Assembly (NCBI GenBank): GCA_039519185.1
Contig: CM076849.1
Span: forward strand, 104,736,077-104,800,076
DNA length: 64,000 nt
Direction of reading: 5' to 3'
Source: Astragalus membranaceus
Taxonomy: Eukaryota > Streptophyta > Magnoliopsida > Fabales > Fabaceae
Shown here: piece after piece, positions 12,834 through 24,156 of the stretch
Position numbering within the stretch: the first letter of the stretch is position 1
Layout of the letters: each line of letters starts with the position of its first letter
Translations under genes and position numbers: made by a program
Notes under the pieces: generated by a model
What the model was told of the DNA's origin: nothing
What the model saw: only the letters and a program-made list of their open reading frames with translations
Database searches by the model: none

Positions 12834-13124
12834 TTACTGGGATCTACAGAAACTCCCGACTTGGGAAATCACATGTCCCAAAGACTTTACCTCGGACACC
12901 CAAAAATCACACTCCGAAGGTTTCAAGTACAACTTCTTTTCTCGGAGTACTTTCAGAACAATGCAGAGATGTTGGACATGCTCCTCAATGGTCTTCGAGC
13001 ACATCGAGATACCATCAACGAAAACGACTACAAATTGATCCAGCAATTCGTGCATCCTTGGCAAAGGATACTTGTTCTTGATCTTCACTTTGTTGAGTTG
13101 TCGATAATCGATGTACAATCTCAT
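12834..13124 (-). pseudogene. Tekay-like reverse transcriptase remnant with internal deletion
   Basis: The 96-residue frame starts with YIDYRQLNKVKIKNKYPLPR (RT domain start), then jumps from HELLDQF to VVVFVDGISMCSKTIEEHVQ and CDFWVSEVKSLGHVIS. The whole central palm between DQL and the catalytic strand is missing. The catalytic box itself reads FVDG where FIDD is expected, so the enzyme would be inactive even without the deletion. Confidence 0.88.
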
Positions 13125-13880
13125 GCTACTAACTTTTCTTTCGACTGATCACATCAGAGCACTCCTTAGAGAAGCACTCAGTCGAATAAATTTCTTTAAC
13201 ATCGACTCTTCCAGTTGGGACTCCATTTCCTTTAACTCGGAAGAAACCTTCAATAAGAAACAGTAGATATTGATCCTGTACCGGAATCAATTCTATAGAA
13301 AACTCTACCTCCCGCTCTGGATGTACGGAAGAAACTTCATCCAGAAAAACATCCAGAGAACATCCAAAAAGTCATTCACAACTTGAATATTCGCCAAATC
13401 TAAACTAGTTTCAGTGGATGCAGATAACATACTAACATGTGCTTCCGCACCTTGAAATGAGGATTGACCGTCTAAGGTGAATTAGGTAACCGCTTCAGAA
13501 TTTGTCCTAGACAATTCAACTGATTCTGAAGCGAGGCTGATAGTTGGTTAACACAACCAATTGCAACATGACTTGCAGTCATCCAATTCATACTCCAAAT
13601 GGTGTCCACGCTTCTCATGGGCAAACAATAAATTCTACCACGAAATTTCTGCCTCCTATGACAAGTAGTCAATTTGACTAAAACATTAGGTCTGGATACG
13701 ACCTTCAGCAGCAGTTAAAATAGTTATCAGCTCGGATAGCGGAGATAAGGTTAATCCCAATCGATCTACTCACGATTGAGCTATTATACAATGGGTTGCA
13801 CACGAATCGTGTAATATACTAACGGAGTTATTGAAAACTGATCCCATACCCCTCGATAGATTATCTACAGTCGTAACTGT
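13125..13880 (-). other. Degenerate Tekay-like interior between RT and gag remnants
   Basis: The protease region would be expected here. All frames contain stops and I recognise no D(S/T)G active site. A 66-codon - strand frame at 13472-13672 has no recognisable content. Confidence 0.4.
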
Positions 13881-14138
13881 CTAAACATCCAGAATGTTGA
13901 CTCGTCCTTGCCTTAGAGCTGCTTGTAACTCCTTGCAACTCTTCCTTACGGGGCACTCTTTACCATAGTGACCCTCTACATTTATATAATAGCACCGATT
14001 AAATCTTTGCTTGCAATTACCGCTGTGAGGCTTTCCACAGTTAGAACATCTTCTGACCTTTGAAGAATCAAAGAATTGCATCTGCTTTTCCATTGATGAA
14101 ATTATCTTAGGACTTTGCAGTCGGAATTGATATTTCAA
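13881..14138 (-). pseudogene. Tekay-like gag remnant with zinc knuckle
   Basis: The - strand frame contains CSNCGKPHSGNC and then CYYINVEGHYGKECP, matching the CCHC knuckle region of Del/Tekay gag, where the second motif is normally C-x2-C-x4-H-x4-C. Here the second Cys of the second knuckle is changed (CYYI). The rest of gag, 14139-14566, is broken by stops. Confidence 0.8.
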
Positions 14139-14568
14139 CTACCTTCTTTCCCTTCCCATATTTCCTATGAGATCATCCTCGGCGACATAGGCTGATTGCA
14201 CCAAGGCAACATAATTGGTAGCAGTATAAGAACTGAGACCACAAATCATAAAAGCACTTATGCCCGTCTTATACTTCTGCATTCTCCATTCGTCATCCAA
14301 AGCTTACTTTACCACTTGGTAAAACTGAGACAACTTTTCAAACTTAGCGGTGTATTCTTCCACCGTCATGCCACCTTTCCTGAGGATGCACCGGTTGGAG
14401 ATTCCGGTTTTGGTCGAGGACTGCGTCTTGATCATCCAGTCATAATTCCGCTTATGATGCACTAAGTATTAAGTTGATCAGGCTCAATGTCTCTTAGCAT
14501 CACAAGTGTAATTACAAAAAGGACTAGCAAGGAATCGACTCAACCCTAAACTAAGTCCGACTAGGTCG

Positions 14569-14584
14569 AACTGCTCTGATACCA
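14569..14584 (-). other. Tekay-like primer-binding site (initiator Met tRNA type)
   Basis: The - strand reads TGGTATCAGAGCAGTT, complementary to the 3' end of plant initiator tRNA-Met, two bases from the LTR edge at 14587. This fixes the right LTR as the 5' LTR. Confidence 0.9.
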
Positions 14585-14586
14585 AC

Positions 14587-17115
14587 TGTAACACCCCGGG
14601 TATTTTATCGACTAAAAATACCCAAGTGCACATTAGTAACACATCAGAGATATAATTCCTGCTTAGACACTGAATATCACTATAAATTTTTCGCTGAATA
14701 TATCCCAAACAGTCTTATTTACAACAAGACAATATGGTTCTCAGACCATATACCATCAGCATCTATAGAATTCAGTATCATACAAGAAAGCGGAAGAAAG
14801 ATATACATTAAATACATAATGTTTTAGTATACAGACAACAAAGGGAAATATAAACTTAAACATAAAGCTAAGTCTTCAGTAGCCAGTCCGAGGGCAACCT
14901 GCTCGTGCCTCTGTGGATCTCCTTTTTCCCTGTTTCTCTGTAAAACAACAACAATGGATTGGGTGAGACAACTTGTCTCAGTGAGTTCTACCGAGACCCC
15001 TACTCGCACTCTCGGTTCAATTATAAAATCCGGTTTTAAGTCAATACGGCATCGGCCGCGCGAACGCTCCATCCGATGAACCGCATAAAACAATCACACA
15101 AAAACAGATTACCGCTGACGCGAACGCTGCAAGCCGGTATATCAAAACGCGATATATTTTCCAATTAACGGTTTTTAAGTCAATACGGCATCGGCCGCGC
15201 GAACGCTCCATCCGATGAACCGCATAAAACAATCACACAAAAACAGATTACCGCTGACGCGAACGCTGCAAGCCGGTAACCTGTTAACTCAGTACGACAC
15301 CGCTGACGCGAACGCTGCAAGCCGGTATCGCACTACAAACAACATAACACCGCTGACGCGAACGCTGCAAGCCGGTGAACCCCCTACCAATAGTACATTC
15401 TCCTATTGGCATGGAGCCGAGGTAAGAGGATCATGACTCCCTCCCCCTAGTATGTTACAACATAGGGTCGTCACCCAACTCGATATATATAAACATATAT
15501 CTACAGTACTATGAACCCACGGTCCATCAAATTAGACAATCAATGAGACACTTAATCCACATTTTCTTTTTATAAAAACCAAGTTCACACTCGCACTCTA
15601 GTTGACCACTTTTCGACACAATTTTTAATATCAAAAACAGTTCATTTTGCCTTAAAAATAGAATATTCAGTTAGGCCTCTGAATAAGCTTTCCAACGCAT
15701 CTTAGAACACCTCAATCGGGTTCCCGGATCAAAAGTTATCGCAAAACGAAAAACAGTGTTTGGTTGCTGAAATTCTGCCAAACTGCGCTGAAGTCGCGCT
15801 GGAGCGCAAGTTACGCGCGAACTGGCAGAAAGTTCTGTCAATCTGCGCTGAAGTCGCGCTGGAGCGCAAGTTAGGCGCGAACAGGCAGAAGGGGGGGTCT
15901 GTTAAGGCAGATTTTGACGATTTCGCACGAAAACCGCGATTCCGCTCAATTCCGATTCTTGTTCCGATTAAAAACAGATTTGACAACCATAAAAACAGTT
16001 CCAATCAAAATCACACAATCAATCAATCAAATCAAAAACTCAATCAAAACGAATTTTATCAAAAACGACATATTTTTCCGAATAACGGTTTTAATTTAAA
16101 AACTCTCGAATCAAATCACCAAAAATTCCATTTTTAACGCGACGCAACCCGAGACTCGCCCCAATCGATTCCTAACCCAAATCAGACAGTATCACATAAT
16201 ATTCCAGTCCAGCGAAAGCGATAAAACAGTTAATTAATTAATTCAAAACATAAAATCCTAAGCGTGAGTAGAACTCACCCTTGACGCGTGATCCACGATC
16301 GAGCCGAAATCACCGAGTAACAACACGAACATTCCCCGCTCCGGCGACACCCAATCCGCTTCCAAAGCTTCCCACTCGATCACGAAACCGCTTTTTGACC
16401 GAAATACCGATTTCCCGAAATTCTTCATAAACACTATTCATCATCTTCTCCAACCTCAAGTCACTATTCACAAAACCCCAATTTGCTCCCTAAACCCTTG
16501 ATTCTTCACAAACTCCAAATCGGACTTCAATATTTGCGCTATCCACCTTGAGCTCGCTCCCAAACACCATCCAAAGCTTCCCTTTGAGCTTGAACAACAA
16601 AACCTCCACTTTTCTCCAAATTTCGAAAATGGTGGATTTGAGGAGAGTGAGTTGATGATGAAGATTTTGGTACCAAAACGAAGAGGAAGTAGCGCTGAAC
16701 ATTTTTCGTGTTGGACGGAAGTCGTTTTGATGAGCGGAATTGCCCCCTTTTTCCCTTTCTTCTTCCTCCCCCTTTCTTTCTCTCTTCTTTTCTTTTTCTC
16801 TTCTCTTCTCTGTTTCTCATTCCCTTCTTTCTCTTCTTTTCTTAATTTAATTCTTTCCTTTCATTTTAACACACACACACACACGGTTACACATACATAT
16901 ATTTAATATATATTTAGTAACGTGGTCCAATTACCATATTGATCGAAATCTCCTATTTCGATTCCAAAACTTCCTTGGTCCGTATTATCCGGTTAACGAT
17001 CCGATAACGACCAATAATTAATTTTTGCACTCAATAAATTTACCAGTCAAGTACTAAATTGGTTTAATTGGGTTAACACCCAAATAATTCCATTAATTAT
17101 TTTGAGGATGTTACA
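14587..17115 (-). repeat. Tekay-like 5' LTR (2529 bp)
   Basis: Direct copy of 8630-11158 with the same length and only a few visible substitutions. It includes the tandem block at 15021-15379. TATA-rich sequence near 15481-15500 could be the promoter, but I cannot place the start site. Confidence 0.95.
15021..15379. repeat. GC-rich tandem repeats inside the right Tekay-like LTR
   Basis: Same array as in the left LTR, with the same number and order of units. Confidence 0.9.
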
Positions 17116-17827
17116 CTTCATTATAAGACATATTCAAAAGAACACCACCAGCTGATGCATCAAGCATCACTCTGGTTTGTGGTTCTAGACCATTGTAAAA
17201 AGTTTCCATTTGTATAATGACAGGTAAACCATGATGTGGACATTTTCTTAAAAGCTCTTTCCATCTTTCCCATGCTTCAAACAATGATTCAAATTCTTTT
17301 TGTCTAAAAGATGTAATATCATGTCTCATCCTAGCATTTTTAATAGGAGGAAAATATTTGCTTAAGAATTTTTCAGCTAATTCATTCCATGTATGAATAG
17401 AATTGGGCTCCATAGAATTTAGCCATGATTTAGCCCTATCTTTCAAAGAGTATGGAAATAACTTAAGCCTAAATGCATCCTCACTAATACCAGGAATGAT
17501 AAAGTTACTACAAACTTCTATGAATTGCTTTAAATGCTCATGGGGATCTTCATGTGGAGATCCGCCAAATTGACCAATTGTTTGCAACATTTGAAACATC
17601 ATAGGTTTAAATTCAAAATGAACAGCATCAATTTGAGGTCTAGCAATACTAGTTTGTATGTGCTGCTGGTCATATTGAGCATAGTCTCTCATAGGTCTAT
17701 CTCTATCATTAATCATACCTATTGGTCCCATTTGAATGAATTGTTGTTTGTGATCTGGTCCACCTTCAGGTTGTTGATGTGAATTAGGTCCTCCTCTTAC
17801 TGAGGCATTTTCACTGTGGTGAGACAT
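17116..17827 (-). pseudogene. Athila gag, N-terminal part
   Basis: Starts at an ATG at 17825-17827 (MSHHSENASVRGG) and runs to the CTTCA duplication, where the frame continues at 8624. It carries the gag core phrases of the lineage: FQMLQTIGQFGGSPHEDPHE, FRLKLFPYSLKDRAKSWL, WNELAEKFLSKYFPP and FESLFEAWERWKELLRKCPH. The frame is free of stops up to the insertion, so the nested element is what disrupted an otherwise open gag. No alternative upstream in-frame start is needed. Confidence 0.93.
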
Positions 17828-18052
17828 ATTGTTCTGCAGTCTTGTTGTCTTTGTCTTTGTTGTCTTAGCAATCTCCTAAATCTTCTCTCAATTTCTGGAT
17901 CACAATCAAATTCTGGTGGTCTATCTCTGGGCATAAACTAGTGTTTCCACACTGAGTGTTTCTGCACTAAGTGTTTCTGCACAGAAAACAGAATACCAGT
18001 AGTACTAATAAAACACTAAATTAACAATCTAAACAACAAAAGTTTACTATAA
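17828..18052 (-). other. Athila 5' leader
   Basis: Untranslated leader between the primer-binding site and gag. It contains a short repeated word on the + strand at 17939-17984, GTGTTTCCACACTGAGTG followed by two GTGTTTCTGCAC units, which recurs elsewhere in the element. Confidence 0.7.
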
Positions 18053-18070
18053 TCCCCGGCAACGGCGCCA
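18053..18070 (-). other. Athila primer-binding site
   Basis: The - strand reads TGGCGCCGTTGCCGGGGA, a primer-binding sequence typical of Athila-type elements (usually assigned to tRNA-Asp). It lies six bases from the LTR edge at 18077. Confidence 0.92.
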
Positions 18071-18076
18071 AAAACT

Positions 18077-19711
18077 TGGTGTGGTTATTTTAATATATGC
18101 AAGTATACATAGTCACACAAGTAATAAAGAGATAAGAAAGGTCGAACCCACAGAGATTATGTATTGTAAATTTTTGTAGTTCAAAGTGTACACTTAGTGT
18201 GTCTACACTATTCAGTATTTTTGGTTTGGAGTTTTCAAAGTAAGTAAAAATAGTAATAACCAATAAAATGTGTGAGAAATCAGTGGAAAAAGTAGTTGAG
18301 ATGTTTTCACCAAGTACTTTACTTCTAAGTGTTTTAATGGAGTATGTAGTGTTGGAACACTGGATGTAGGTGCATCAGTTTGTGCCTTTCAGCACTTCTC
18401 TTTAGATTTTCATTACAAGCTCTTATGATCTTTGTTTTTTACAGTAAAGAAAGGTTTGTCAATTCCTCCCTTGCCTCCTAACAATGATCCAAGTTGCTAA
18501 ATAGGTTCACTCTTGTAATTTTATTATCCTAAGGACTATGCTATCCTATGTCTAGGTTTTAGCATGTATTTAACAAAGTTTCCTTTATTAAATACTTGTC
18601 CCTATTAACTCTTGAGTTCATAAATGTAGCCCATGTCTGCTGCTACAAGTTTTACCTATTCTAAAGTGATCAATTCCAGAATAAGTTGAAAGAAGTATTA
18701 TGCAAGAGTTTAAAGTGTTTACACTACATAAACCATAATAACATATTTAGAAGTTCATTACAAGGTTAGAACATCTCAACTTAAGGGAATTTAGCTCATG
18801 TTACTCATGTTATAAAGCAAAGAATATGCAAAGAACATAAGTAAATGAATAATAAAGCAAAAGAACTTAAAAGAGTAGAGATTACTTGAATAGAAGATCT
18901 TTTGCATTAAGTTCCCAAGTTGAAGTACAATAAAGATTTCTTACACGAATTTCTTCAAAGTAGAAGTGAAGGGAATGGTTGTCAAGCACTTCCTCACCTT
19001 CCTCTCCTTAGAAACTTGAAATGAAAATAAACTAAACCTAAACTAAGCGATCCTTTCAGAAAACAAAATGAAGAATTACAAATGAAAGATGAAGGATTTA
19101 AAGATGTAAAAGATTATGGATAAGTGAAGATATGGCTTCTATTTATAGGCTTGAAAGCTTTCCTCTTGCAAGGGGTTTCCTTTGGCGTGAAAGATCAGCT
19201 GAGGGGACCAAACATGGTTAGTTGTAGACAACCAATCAAGCAAGCTGCACAGGTTTGGTCGCTTGCATGCATAACAAAAGATGAGGTCTATTGGAGAAGT
19301 GCCACATGTCTTTTAGATAAGTTGAGTCTTGCAACATGATTTTTATGTGTATCGCCGACTTCTGCAACTGGCTCAGCTCTAGGTGACTAGGCATGACGTC
19401 ACAAATCAAGTGTGGAAGCATTGAAATGGTCTTTGGATGTTTTGGTATAAACTGCAGAATTTAGCAGGTGTTGGCAGTGTTTCCACTCCTGGTGTTGGCA
19501 GTAATTCCACTCCTGCAGTAGCTGCACTGAACAAAAACATCAAACCTAACAAGATTTGTGCATTTTGCCTAGATCATTGCCCTTTATCCATTTGAATATT
19601 TAGAATGTTGTTCCTTGATAAATAAGCTATAAATATATATAAATGCTCTTGAAAATAAGCAATAACTCAAGCTTAATTGTATGAATAACTCTATATAAAA
19701 TAGAGTTATCA
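18077..19711 (-). repeat. Athila 5' LTR (1635 bp)
   Basis: Direct copy of 624-2198 with about 60 extra bases near 18210-18270. The - strand TATA-like box CTATAAATAG lies at 19139-19148. The right edge is followed by the duplication GCTAC at 19712-19716. Confidence 0.94.
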
Positions 19712-19716
19712 GCTAC

Positions 19717-20929
19717 CCCGTCGAGGCATCGGGCAGAACGATGAAAAGAAATTGGAAGGAAGTCATGTGTGCTGCTTCCACCTCTGCGGTAAGCTCGGCC
19801 CCAGAGCGCCCACCCTTGGCATTCGGCGACCGAGACTTATTGGATGGCAAGCCAAATAAGCACATACCTCATAATCAGGGCAGTCATGGACAACCACGAG
19901 ATAAGAAGGATTTTGGTCGACCAAGGGAGCTCCGCTGATATCATCTTCGTCGACCTTGTAAGAAAACTGCAGATCTCAGAGGAAGACTTATCCCCTTACT
20001 GAGGATCAGATCTTTCAGGCTTCAACGGGTCTCGAACTAAACCCCTCGGGTATCTGGAAATGATGGTCACCTATGGAGAGGAACCGCTAGAAAGGATGGT
20101 CAAGACCAAATTCTTGGTGCTGCCATGCCCGTCGGTCTACAACTGCATCATTGGGAGACCCACCCTTGGAAGACTCGGAGCCGTAACCTCGGCGGTTCAC
20201 CTGAAGATGAAGTTCTACTCTTTGAGTGACCATATAATCACCCTTGATGCCGACTTAGAGTCCGCCCAAAGATGTTTTTATCTGTATGTCAAGGTAGATA
20301 GACAGGCCTCAGAGGAGGGGGTTCCCCCCATAGAAGCAGGAGCTCAGAAAAGCCCAAAGAAGAAAAGAGCCGGTCAAGCTGCCGAAGTCAACGTCACGGA
20401 TCTCGATGCGAGGTATGATCCTGACAGCTCCGAGGAAGAGAGCGACGACGAGCTGGCCCGGGAGCTGAAAAAGAAAATCAGGCGACCTCAACCTGATGGA
20501 CAGTTCATGCAGATCCAGCTGAGAGAGGACCCGACCCAAACTATCCAGATCGGATCCGATCTCCCCGAAGAAGTAAGAGCAAAGCTCACCCTCTGCCTAA
20601 AATCTCACGCCGATCTCTTCGCCTGGTCCGAAAAAGACATGCCCGGGATTCCCCTTGAAGTTGCCTGTCACCAGCTGGCGGTTAACCCCGGGACTAAGTG
20701 GGTCGCCCAACGCAAAAAAGCTCAAAGCCAGGAAAAAGCAGCTGCTACAGCCAAAGTCGTAGATGATTTAATTAAAGCTGATTTTGTAAAAGAAGTCAAG
20801 TACACAACTTGGCTTTCAAACCCTGTACTTGTTAAGAAAAGCAATGGAAAGTGGCGAATGTGCGTTGACTATACCGACCTTAATAAGGCCTATCCTAAGG
20901 ACGCCTTCCCTGTTCCTAGCATTGCGTAT
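19717..20929 (+). pseudogene. Tat gag end, protease and N-terminal reverse transcriptase
   Basis: The frame from position 3 resumes at 19717 (PVEASGRTMKRNWKEVMCAA). Near 19873 it shifts by one base into the protease: EIRRILVDQGSSADIIF carries the active-site Asp as DQG. A TGA near 20000 follows SEEDLSPY. The frame then stays open through NCIIGRPTLGRLGAVTSAVH, an acidic linker and the RT start SNPVLVKKSNGKWRMCVDYT, DLNKAYPKDAFPVPSI, where homology stops at about 20929. Two disabling changes plus the RT loss make this a pseudogene. Confidence 0.88.
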
Positions 20930-21046
20930 GTCAAAATTGTAATTCCAGAAAGAACAAAAATATGGGGGTTATAAATTTTGCATGTTTTCACAAAAAAGGC
21001 TTGGGTGGGTCAACACTGAGTTTGTCCACGGCAGAAATCGTCACCA
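20930..21046 (+). other. Filler DNA replacing the centre of the Tat RT domain
   Basis: From GCGTATGTCAAAATTG to CGGCAGAAATCGTCACCA the sequence has no RT similarity and contains a stop. RT homology returns at 21047 with YFDDMIAKS, the catalytic box. The segment that normally lies between the PVPSI and YVDDM motifs is therefore gone and about 117 bp of unrelated AT-rich DNA stands in its place. Confidence 0.75.
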
Positions 21047-23593
21047 TATTTTGACGATATGATCGCGAAAAGCGAAAGGGAAGATCTCCACATAACCGAC
21101 CTGGAAGAGATCTTTACTGAAATCCGAAGAAACAATATGAGGTTAAACCCGGAAAAATGCACTTTCGGGGTTCGGGTTGGAAAATTCCTTGGGTTTTATC
21201 TCACAGAAAGGGGCATTGAAGCCAACCCGGATAAATGCCGAGCGGTAACAGAAATGCGGACCCCGTCCACTAAGAAAGAACTCCAAAAGCTCAACGGTAT
21301 GATAGCTGCACTATCTCGCTTCATTTCCAACGCCGCTTTCAAATCACTCCCATTGTTTAAACTGCTTAAGAAAGAAGCAACTTTTGAATGGACCTCCGAG
21401 CGGGAAGAGGCCCTCTCCCAGCTCAAAAAGGTTTTAACCGAACCACCCATACTGACTCGGCCGAGCCCAGGCGAAGACTTGTTCCTATATCTAGCTGTCT
21501 CGGATGAGGCCATTGGTGCCGTTCTTATCAGGGAAACCGAGACTGGTCAGAGCCCGGTATACTTCGTAAGTAAAGCTTTGCATGGATCAGAAGTTAGATA
21601 TCAGAAAATAGAGAAAATCGCTTTTGCTCTACTCATCTCAGCACGCCGTCTCCGACCTTACTTCGTCGCTCATCAAATCGTGGTACGAACAAATTATCCG
21701 ATCCGGCAGATTCTGCATCGACTCGACTTAGCAGGGCGAATGATCAAATGGGAGGTGGAACTCTCCGAGTTCGGAATCAAATACGAGACAAGGCCGGCCA
21801 TGAAAGCTCAGATACTTGCCGACTTTGTCACGGAAATGGCGCCCGCCGACCCAGAGGATGGGTTATGGACACTCCATATGGATGGGTCCTCAAACCCAAG
21901 AGGAAGTGGTGCATGGCTAATGCTTGAGAGCCCCACGGGCGTTGTAATCAAAGTTTCGCTCACGTTTGGTTTCCCTACCTCAAACAATCAGGCAGAATAC
22001 GAGGCATGCATAGCTGGACTCCGGCTTGCGATCGACCTCCGAGTCTCCCGACTTTCCCTAAATACCGTCTCATTGTTGGTAGTATCTCAAATCGGGAAAC
22101 AGTACGAAGCCAAAGATCCGATCTTGCAGAGATATTTAACCCGTGTGCAGGAGCTGCTCTCCCTTTTTGCATTCACGGAAGTAAAACACGTTCCAAGAAC
22201 GGAAAATATCAGGGCGGACATTCTTTCCAAGCTCACCAGCACCAAAATTCCAGGGAACCATCGGTCAATAATCCAGGAAACACTGAGCAAGCCGAGCGTA
22301 ATCCCGAACCCGGAAGAAAATTTTTCTGTCAATGTGGTTGACGAAAGCAAGGGTTGGATCGCGCCATTAATGGATTACAGCACAACGGGGGACGAGCCTC
22401 CGGACCCAAGCGAAGCCAAGATCCTCCGAAGGAGGGCCTCATCTTTTTCCATAATCAATGGAAACCTCTACAGAAGAAGCTTGTCTGCGCCGCTGTTAAA
22501 ATGCATTGAAGGAAGAGAGGCGGACTACGTATTGGCCGAGATCCACGAGGGAATCTGCGGGCAGCACCTTGGAGGTCGCTCTCTAGCTCGGAAGGCATTG
22601 AGAGCAGGATATTTCTGGCCAACCATGCAGACCGATGCAAGAAACTACGTAAAGAAATGCGGTAAGTGCCAAATCCACGCCAAGGTCCACATAGCACCTC
22701 CTACGGAGCTCACCATTCTCAGCTCGCCATGGCCATTTGCATGGTGGGGAATAGATCTCCTGGGACCATTCCCAACTGCCCCCGGCCAAATCAAATACCT
22801 CATAGTGGCGGTGGATTACTCCACCAAATGGATCGAAGCCGAGCCTCTAGCCATCATCAGCGCAAAGAACTGCATCAAGTTCTTCAAAAAGAATATAATG
22901 ACTAGATTTGGGATCCCCGAGGTAATAATCACTGACAACGGAACCCAATTCGCCGACAAAGGCTTCAGAAAACTCATGTCCGACCTCCAAATCAAACACC
23001 GGTTCACCTCGGTTGAACACCCGCAGACGAACGGACAGGCCGAGGCCGCCAACAAAGTTCTCCTCAATGGACTGAGGAAGCGGCTCGATGAAGCAAAGGG
23101 AAACTGGGTTTAAGAGCTACCCTATGTGCTGTGGGCCTACAGAACCACCCTGCAGAGCTCAACGGGGGAGACCCCATTTCGGCTTTCGTATGGGACGGAG
23201 GCCGTGATCCCGGTAGAGATCGGGGAGCTGAGCTGGAGGACACTCCACTCGAAACCTCTGGAGGACAATAACCAGGCGTTGAAAGAAAACCTCTACCTCG
23301 TCGATGAGGTCCGGGGCCAGGCTTCCCTTAAAGAAGCAATAATAAAGCAAAGAATAGCAGCATGGTATAACTCGAAAGTAATCCCCCGGGACATGGAGGT
23401 CGGTGATTTAGTTTTACGAAGAGCCGACGTCGGTTTGAAGAACGCCGCGCAGGGCAAGCTCGCCCCCAATTGGGAAGAACCTTATCGAGTTTTATCAAAA
23501 ACTGGTAGAGGTGCCTACGAATTGGAGACCTTGGCCGGGAAGACGATCCCAAGGACTTGGAACGCCACTAAATTAAAAAAGTACTACAGTTGA
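21047..23593 (+). pseudogene. Tat pol: RT C-terminus, two RNase H domains, integrase
   Basis: The frame starts at the RT catalytic box YFDDMIAKS. It continues with RLNPEKCTFGVRVGKFLGF, a retroviral-type RNase H (LYLAVSDEAIGAVLIRETE, VVRTNYPIRQILHRLDLAG) and then a second, archaeal-like RNase H (LHMDGSSNPRGSGAWLM, SNNQAEYEACIAGLRLA), the hallmark of the Tat lineage. Integrase follows with H-H-C-C (HEGICGQHLGG...CGKCQIH), Asp in WGIDLLGPFPTAPG, Asp in IITDNGTQFADKG and Glu in NGQAEAANKV. A TAA at 23111-23113 interrupts at GNWV, and the frame continues in register to the stop at 23591-23593. Confidence 0.92.
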
Positions 23594-24156
23594 TCCTTAT
23601 TTCATCTGAAGAACGGTGTATACCGATGTTATAAATTATCTTATCTAAAGAACGGTTTATACCGATGTTATCGATTATTTTTTCTGAAGAGCGGTGTCTA
23701 CCGATTTAATCACCTATTTTATCTCTTTTTAGCTGACCGAGGTTGTCGCTACCCTAAGGGGCGAGTTCGATCTGGGCCGAGTCCCGGTAAACTGCCCCGA
23801 AGGCGGCCATCGTTACGCAAAACAACTAGTTGGCCGAGGTTGCCACAACCCTAAGGGGCGAGTTCGATCTGGGCCGAGTCCCGGTAAACTGCCCCTAAGG
23901 CGACGCTTACCACTTGAGCGAATCAAACGCAAGTGCACGAATTTAAAACAAACAATATAAAGCGCAACCGAGGTAGATGAAACCGGAAGCACATTAACTT
24001 ATATTTCTATTACAAATAACCCCGGATACGGCCGGGTCCTCTAGTTCAAAAAGATGGTGAAATGTTACAAATTCTGGTTCCTCCCGGAACCCGGGGCTTT
24101 TCTCCCCCACCGGTTCCACCCGGAACCCAAAAAACAACTTATCTCATCAACACGAG
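23594..24156 (+). repeat. Tandem repeats downstream of Tat pol
   Basis: Three degenerate units of about 45 bp with CTGAAGARCGGTGTMTACCG occur at 23608-23705. Two long units follow (about 23735-23810 and 23833-23903), sharing CTAAGGGGCGAGTTCGATCT and GGCCGAGTCCCGGTAAACTG. Such arrays are typical between integrase and the antisense ORF of Tat elements. The remainder to 24156 has no recognisable feature. Confidence 0.85.

Larger units (their letters stand above)
8630..17115 (-). mobile_element. Del/Tekay-like Ty3 LTR retrotransposon, internally deleted, nested in Athila gag
   Basis: Two 2529-bp direct LTRs (8630-11158, 14587-17115) begin TGTAACACCCC and end GATGTTACA on the + strand and are flanked by CTTCA at 8625-8629 and 17116-17120. 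A Met-tRNA-type primer-binding site next to the right LTR and a polypurine tract next to the left LTR set the direction to -. The interior is only 3.4 kb, against several kb of gag-pol in complete relatives. It retains decayed gag, RT and RNase H pieces and no recognisable integrase. Reading across LTRs I noticed only a handful of substitutions (for example near 8973, 9471, 10220 and 10365), so insertion looks recent and mobilisation was probably by enzymes supplied from elsewhere. Confidence 0.92.
624..19711 (-). mobile_element. Athila-lineage Ty3/Gypsy LTR retrotransposon nested in the Tat element
   Basis: Two direct LTRs (624-2198 and 18077-19711) both begin TGGTGTGG and end TTATCA on the + strand and are flanked by the duplication GCTAC. 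The primer-binding site (18053-18070) lies next to the right LTR and the polypurine tract next to the left LTR, so transcription is on the - strand with its 5' LTR at right. Gag-pol reads 17827 to 17116, then, across a nested element, 8624 to 3942. It is close to intact: I see one in-frame stop at about 6550 and one frameshift near 4310. No env-like ORF is recognisable between pol and the 3' LTR. Confidence 0.93.

Noticed and set aside
22006..22341. Alternative-frame ORFs overlapping Tat pol
   Set aside because: They are shadows of the GC-rich pol frame, which carries the RNase H motifs; no independent support.
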